In this document: piece after piece, positions 60,537 to 64,000 of the stretch
How positions within the stretch are numbered: the first letter of the stretch is position 1
How the letters are laid out: each line of letters starts with the position of its first letter
Source: Nitratireductor aestuarii
GTDB taxonomy: Bacteria; Pseudomonadota; Alphaproteobacteria; Rhizobiales; Rhizobiaceae
Direction of reading: 5' to 3'
Length of the DNA: 64,000 nucleotides
Assembly (NCBI RefSeq): GCF_014641695.1
Contig: NZ_BMIF01000003.1
Coordinates: forward strand, 1 to 64,000
Position numbers and translations under genes: made by a program
The notes under the pieces: model-generated
The model's input: only the letters and a program-made list of their open reading frames with translations
The model's database searches: none
What the model was told of the DNA's origin: nothing

Positions 60537-61964
60537 TCAACCGATTGACGGTGTCGAGAGCAGCCACAGGCCGAAGACGGTATAGCCGATCATCAAGAGC
60601 GCCATCGGAACCTGGCTGAGCGCCGCCTTTCGGGCGGAACGGTGCAGCCGCCAGGCAACAAGATGTGACAGCGAGACAGCCAGCACATGGCCGCCGATGA
60701 TCGCGGCAGCCTGCGCGTTCCAGATGTACCAAGCTGCATCCGATCCGAGCACAATACCAGCCTGGACGTGGCGGATTGCCGTGCCGAACAGGTCCCAGCC
60801 AAGGAAGAACGGGTCGGAGAATGAAGCGATGGCGTATTGCCCGTCCACCATGAGAGCAGTGAGATAATGCGCGAAGTGATAGGCAAGCGCGATGGGCACG
60901 ATCGGCCAGACGAGCAGCCCCGCCGCCTTGCGCCAGTCTTTTCCGCCCACCAGTTTTTCACCAAGCCACACCGCAGCGAAGAACAGCCCGGCCAGCGCGA
61001 CGAACATCATAATTAGGCCGAGCGAATTGGGCGCAATGACCACGGACCGGCCTGGAAACTCGAGCGGGTTGATCCCGATCACGCTGAGCCACGTGAAGGT
61101 GTGCATGAACCCGTCGAAGGAGACGGAGCTGAGCGCAAGAAGCAGGAATGCCACGCCGCTGAGCGGCAGGGGCTTTGCCCGCATGAGCTTGCTGCCAGGC
61201 CATCCGAGCCAGATGACATTGCTGTTGGCAAAAGGCTTGGCGGTGAAGGGAGAGATCTGTGAGATCATGCGCAGGAAGACGGACAGGAACTCCATCCGTT
61301 CCGTCCAGGCCTCGAACCCGAAGATGATGCAGCCGAGGAAGGTGAAGAGCCAATAGACCGTCACCGCTGCCGCGAGAATGGTCGGATCTTCCGGCGCAAC
61401 AAAGATGAGCTCGAACCACGCAAAGCACAGGAACAGGAAGAGCGCCGGCTTGTATCCGGCAACGGCGGGCAAACTGGCATGGCCGCTCTCCTTCACGCCG
61501 AGGCGCACCAGCAGCCGCCACGGCCCGTACCAGGGATTAAGCCAGGCCCAGAGGTTGCCGAACACCCCATGCAGCAGAGTCAGACCTACCCAGAGCAATG
61601 TCCAGATGACGAGCGGCAGAGGATTGGCGAGCGGATCGCGGCTGCCAAAGAACCCGGCATAGACGAGGGCTGCGAAGAACAGGAAGGAGAGGGAGCTGAC
61701 CGCCGTACGCCCATCGAAGGGCAGTTTGAACAGAAGCTTGCGCCGCTCCATCATCCGCGCGAACGGCTCGGGCGGCAGCAACACGAGTGCAAGGAAGCTC
61801 GCCGCCACCGCAATGGCTCCACCCAGCAGGTAATGCTGCGTTGGCAAGAGCAGCACGTGGCCCCTGTTCGAGGCATGCGCCAAGGCAGCTGCGGTGCCGT
61901 TCAGAACCGCCAATGTCGCGAAGGTGAGAACCGGAATTTGACGAAGTAGCGCGGGAGAGATCAT
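60537..61964 (-). CDS. Polytopic membrane protein of unknown function
   Basis: The 475-residue product (ATG at 61964, AAGGGG upstream) has about eleven or twelve hydrophobic segments. Distinctive stretches are 'LLPTQHYLLGGAIAVAASFL', 'NLWAWLNPWYGPWRLLVR', 'FEAWTERMEFLSVFLRMISQISPF' and 'FAHYLTALMVDGQYAIASFSDPF'. Conserved His, Trp, Glu and Asp in membrane-proximal positions hint at metal or cofactor binding. Related proteins are sometimes annotated as fenitrothion hydrolase-like, which I cannot support. No clear operon partner. Confidence 0.7.
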   Translation of the reverse strand: MISPALLRQIPVLTFATLAVLNGTAAALAHASNRGHVLLLPTQHYLLGGAIAVAASFLALVLLPPEPFARMMERRKLLFKLPFDGRTAVSSLSFLFFAALVYAGFFGSRDPLANPLPLVIWTLLWVGLTLLHGVFGNLWAWLNPWYGPWRLLVRLGVKESGHASLPAVAGYKPALFLFLCFAWFELIFVAPEDPTILAAAVTVYWLFTFLGCIIFGFEAWTERMEFLSVFLRMISQISPFTAKPFANSNVIWLGWPGSKLMRAKPLPLSGVAFLLLALSSVSFDGFMHTFTWLSVIGINPLEFPGRSVVIAPNSLGLIMMFVALAGLFFAAVWLGEKLVGGKDWRKAAGLLVWPIVPIALAYHFAHYLTALMVDGQYAIASFSDPFFLGWDLFGTAIRHVQAGIVLGSDAAWYIWNAQAAAIIGGHVLAVSLSHLVAWRLHRSARKAALSQVPMALLMIGYTVFGLWLLSTPSIG

Positions 61965-62169
61965 CCGCCCCTTTTGGCCGAGAAAGCGGCTTTTGGAAAG
62001 TGATGGGCGCGCCCTATTCTTATGGAAATTCAGTTGGTGCGCGCCCACTCCCCTCGAAAAGTGTGGCAAGCCTCAAAGGCTCATGGAAATGCGGGATCGC
62101 ATCGATTGGCGCCCATATTACCGCCTGTGATCTGAGACGAAAAGTGGTCTTCGAACGCTGCGTTCATGC

Positions 62170-63102
62170 TCACATGCCTACGGCATCTCCTCGCTCCAGC
62201 AGCTCGGCCGTATCCGCTTCCGCATGAAGCCGTCGGGCGAGGTTTGCCGCGTCGAACGGCGCGTGAACCTTGATGTCATTGTCGAAATAGACATAGACGT
62301 CCCGCTCTTTTGCCCGGTCCGGCGAGGGGCCGAGCACCCGCTTTGCATCCTCCGGCTCACGGCCTTCCGCCCATGCCTCGATGCGGCTCGCCCAAAGGGC
62401 AAGCGAGTTGTCGCCATAGCCGCTGGCATAGAGCTCCTCCGCCCCATGCAAACGGCAGTAGACAAAATCCGCCGTCATATCCATGAGCAGCGGCCACTCC
62501 GGTGTGTCCGCCACCACCAGCCCGATATTATGTCGGCGCAGCAGCTCGATGAAGGCCGGCGTGCAGAAGCTTTCGTGCCGGATCTCGACGGCGTGGCGCA
62601 CAGGTCCATTTCCCTCCGCCTCGATCCAGGCGCGTCCTGCAAGCCGCTCGTCGTGCTGGCTGGAGAGCTTTGCGGCAGCCTTAATGTCATGCGGCAGCAG
62701 CCGGAAGAAGGCTTCGAACCGGTCCTCATCGAACCGCATGTGTGGCGGGAACTGCCAGAGCAGCGGCCCGAGCTTCGGCCCAAGCCGCAGCAGGCCCGAG
62801 GCAAAGAAGTTCGCGAGCGGTGCTTCGACCTCCTTCAGTCGGCGCATGTGGGTGATGTAGCGCGAGCCCTTTACTGCAAAGACGAAGTCATCCGGCGTCT
62901 CCTCGCGCCACTTGGCGAAAGCTTCCGGCTTCTGCAGCCCGTAGAAGGTTCCGTTGATCTCGATCGAGCGGAATTGCCGGGCCGCGAAGGCGAGTTCCTT
63001 CTTTTGAGGTAGCCCCTTCGGGTAGAACACGCCGCGCCATGGCGCATAGGTCCAGCCGGAAATGCCGATGCGAATTGCGCCGCGTTTGGAACCTGCCACC
63101 AT
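62170..63102 (-). CDS. DUF72 family protein
   Basis: The 310-residue protein has a TIM-barrel-like DUF72 domain: 'RIGISGWTYAPWRGVFYP', 'FRSIEINGTFYGLQKPEAFAKW', 'FAVKGSRYITHMRRL', 'GPLLWQFPPHM', 'AVEIRHESF', 'VYCRLHG'. Pairs of Glu, Arg and His at strand ends look like an active site, but no reaction is established. It is a single leftward gene between two unrelated units. Confidence 0.9.
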   Translation of the reverse strand: MVAGSKRGAIRIGISGWTYAPWRGVFYPKGLPQKKELAFAARQFRSIEINGTFYGLQKPEAFAKWREETPDDFVFAVKGSRYITHMRRLKEVEAPLANFFASGLLRLGPKLGPLLWQFPPHMRFDEDRFEAFFRLLPHDIKAAAKLSSQHDERLAGRAWIEAEGNGPVRHAVEIRHESFCTPAFIELLRRHNIGLVVADTPEWPLLMDMTADFVYCRLHGAEELYASGYGDNSLALWASRIEAWAEGREPEDAKRVLGPSPDRAKERDVYVYFDNDIKVHAPFDAANLARRLHAEADTAELLERGDAVGM

Positions 63103-63247
63103 GCAGTTCTCCTGGCTGGGACAAGCATTTTGAACGCATGGGTTTCAGTGGTGTTCCAATTCGGTAGGGTGGATGGCCGACTGCAGGACTTGGCTTCTCG
63201 CCCATAGATTTCTATGAAGTAAGCGGGGTAATTAGCCGGAGTATCAT

Positions 63248-64000
63248 ATGACGACCACAAAGCCGCTGGTGAAAGCCTTCTTCGACAAGCGCACGTGTTC
63301 CGTCCAGTATGTCGTGTCGGATCCGGACACCAGGAAGTGCGCGATCATCGATCCTGTGCTGGACTATGATGAGAAATCCGGCTGCACCGCCACCTGGAAC
63401 GCCGACGCCCTGCTTGCCTATATCAAAGAGCAGGGGCTTGAGCTCCAGTGGATTCTGGACACCCATCCCCATGCCGACCACTTCTCGGCCGCTAACTACC
63501 TGAAGTCGAAGACCGGTGCGCCGACCGCCATCGGTGAGAAGGTGGTCGAGGTCCAGAAGCTCTGGAAAGATTTCTACAATTGGCCGGATTTTCCGGCGGA
63601 TGGCTCGCAGTGGGACAAGCTTTTCGCTCACGGCGAGACCTTTTCGCTCGGCAACATTCCCGCGCGGGTTCTGTTCTCCCCCGGTCATACGCTGGCCTCG
63701 ATCACCTATGTGATCGGCGATGCCGCCTTCATACACGACACGATCTTTATGCCGGATTCGGGCACGGCGCGAGCCGACTTCCCGGGTGGAAGCGCCTCGC
63801 AGCTCTACCGCTCCATCATGGAGATCCTGTCACTGCCGGATGAAACGCCCCTCTTCGTCGGCCATGACTATCAGCCTGGCGGACGCGAACCGCTTTGGGA
63901 AACAACGGTTGCGGAGCAGAAGGCTTCGAACTCCCACATCTCGAAATGCAGTTCTGAAGCGGAGTTCGTGGAGTTACGTGAGGCTCGCGACCGCACCCTG
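63248..64000 (+). CDS. blh: Blh/ETHE1-type metallo-beta-lactamase-fold hydrolase (truncated by window)
   Basis: The frame from the ATG at 63248 (GGAG upstream) runs open for 251 codons to the window end. The metal motif THPHADH is at 72-78; 'GIPARVLFSPGHTLASITYVIGD' (with N for G at the start) and 'DTIFMPDSGTARADFPGG' correspond to ETHE1-like persulfide dioxygenases. The opening 'VKAFFDKRTCSVQYVVSDPDT' matches Agrobacterium/Xylella Blh, which oxidises persulfide under control of BigR. BigR and the permease genes of that operon would lie beyond the right edge. Confidence 0.87.
   Translation, partial: MTTTKPLVKAFFDKRTCSVQYVVSDPDTRKCAIIDPVLDYDEKSGCTATWNADALLAYIKEQGLELQWILDTHPHADHFSAANYLKSKTGAPTAIGEKVVEVQKLWKDFYNWPDFPADGSQWDKLFAHGETFSLGNIPARVLFSPGHTLASITYVIGDAAFIHDTIFMPDSGTARADFPGGSASQLYRSIMEILSLPDETPLFVGHDYQPGGREPLWETTVAEQKASNSHISKCSSEAEFVELREARDRTL

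Noticed and set aside
1-64000. tRNA, rRNA or CRISPR array
   Set aside because: No T-loop-like GGTTCGAATCC motif within a cloverleaf, no rRNA segment and no regularly spaced repeats were seen.

Overview
The window looks like about 64 kb of chromosome from an alphaproteobacterium of the Rhizobiaceae. The grounds are the GC-rich coding sequence, several gene blocks in rhizobial order (tkt-gap-pgk-fba class I; ffh-chorismate mutase-rpsP; rimM-trmD-Inh-rplS-leuC; a bra/liv operon with its small membrane protein), matA/matB malonate genes, a PPi-type phosphofructokinase, hydroxyproline catabolism genes and several ABC uptake systems. No rRNA, tRNA, CRISPR array or intact mobile element was recognised. 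Only a possible transposase tail at the left edge hints at an IS element.

Layout. 0.1-7.6 kb: a leftward operon of a DUF1116 protein, malonyl-CoA decarboxylase and malonyl-CoA synthetase, divergent from a rightward NitT/TauT-type ABC importer. 7.7-14 kb: MarC and Na/Pi-cotransporter membrane proteins, then a leftward SbcCD-like pair (YhaO/YhaN type). 14.1-14.5 kb: a compact unit with its own promoter encoding two tiny peptides, the second with a class II microcin-like leader. 14.5-20.3 kb (leftward): leuC, rplS, DUF4260, a tandem Inh-domain protein, trmD, rimM, zapA, DUF4164. 20.6-29.4 kb (rightward): tkt, gap, pgk, class I aldolase, prpE, a WYL regulator, with a 53-residue membrane protein on the opposite strand. 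29.5-34.9 kb: a lytic transglycosylase, a DUF1236/SH3 protein, ffh, chorismate mutase, rpsP, fpr.

34.9-39.2 kb is the most unusual stretch. Three diverged paralogues with an N-terminal W-x-x-I-x-D-W-F domain flank a PPi-dependent phosphofructokinase. Their N-termini resemble the translocation domain of Salmonella SPI-2 type III effectors (SifA, SspH2, SopD2), and the two long copies match SopD/SopD2 in length. A small secreted protein follows.

39.2-45.7 kb: an FAD monooxygenase divergent from a flavin reductase-MarR fusion with a palindromic operator candidate between them, then a GntR/FCD regulator divergent from a trans-4-hydroxyproline pathway (deaminase, D-hydroxyproline dehydrogenase, 2-epimerase) with a 23-bp near-perfect palindrome between them. 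46-51.9 kb: branched-chain amino acid ABC operon. 52-64 kb: an MFS protein, a BASS transporter, manganese catalase with a Tat-exported HIRAN protein, a second Liv-type ABC importer, a polytopic membrane protein, a DUF72 protein and a truncated persulfide-dioxygenase-like gene at the right edge.

Together the genes serve central carbon metabolism (lower glycolysis/pentose phosphate, propionate and malonate activation), translation and protein targeting, and uptake and breakdown of amino-acid-like substrates. Recollections of named protein families come from memory of sequence motifs; no database search was possible.
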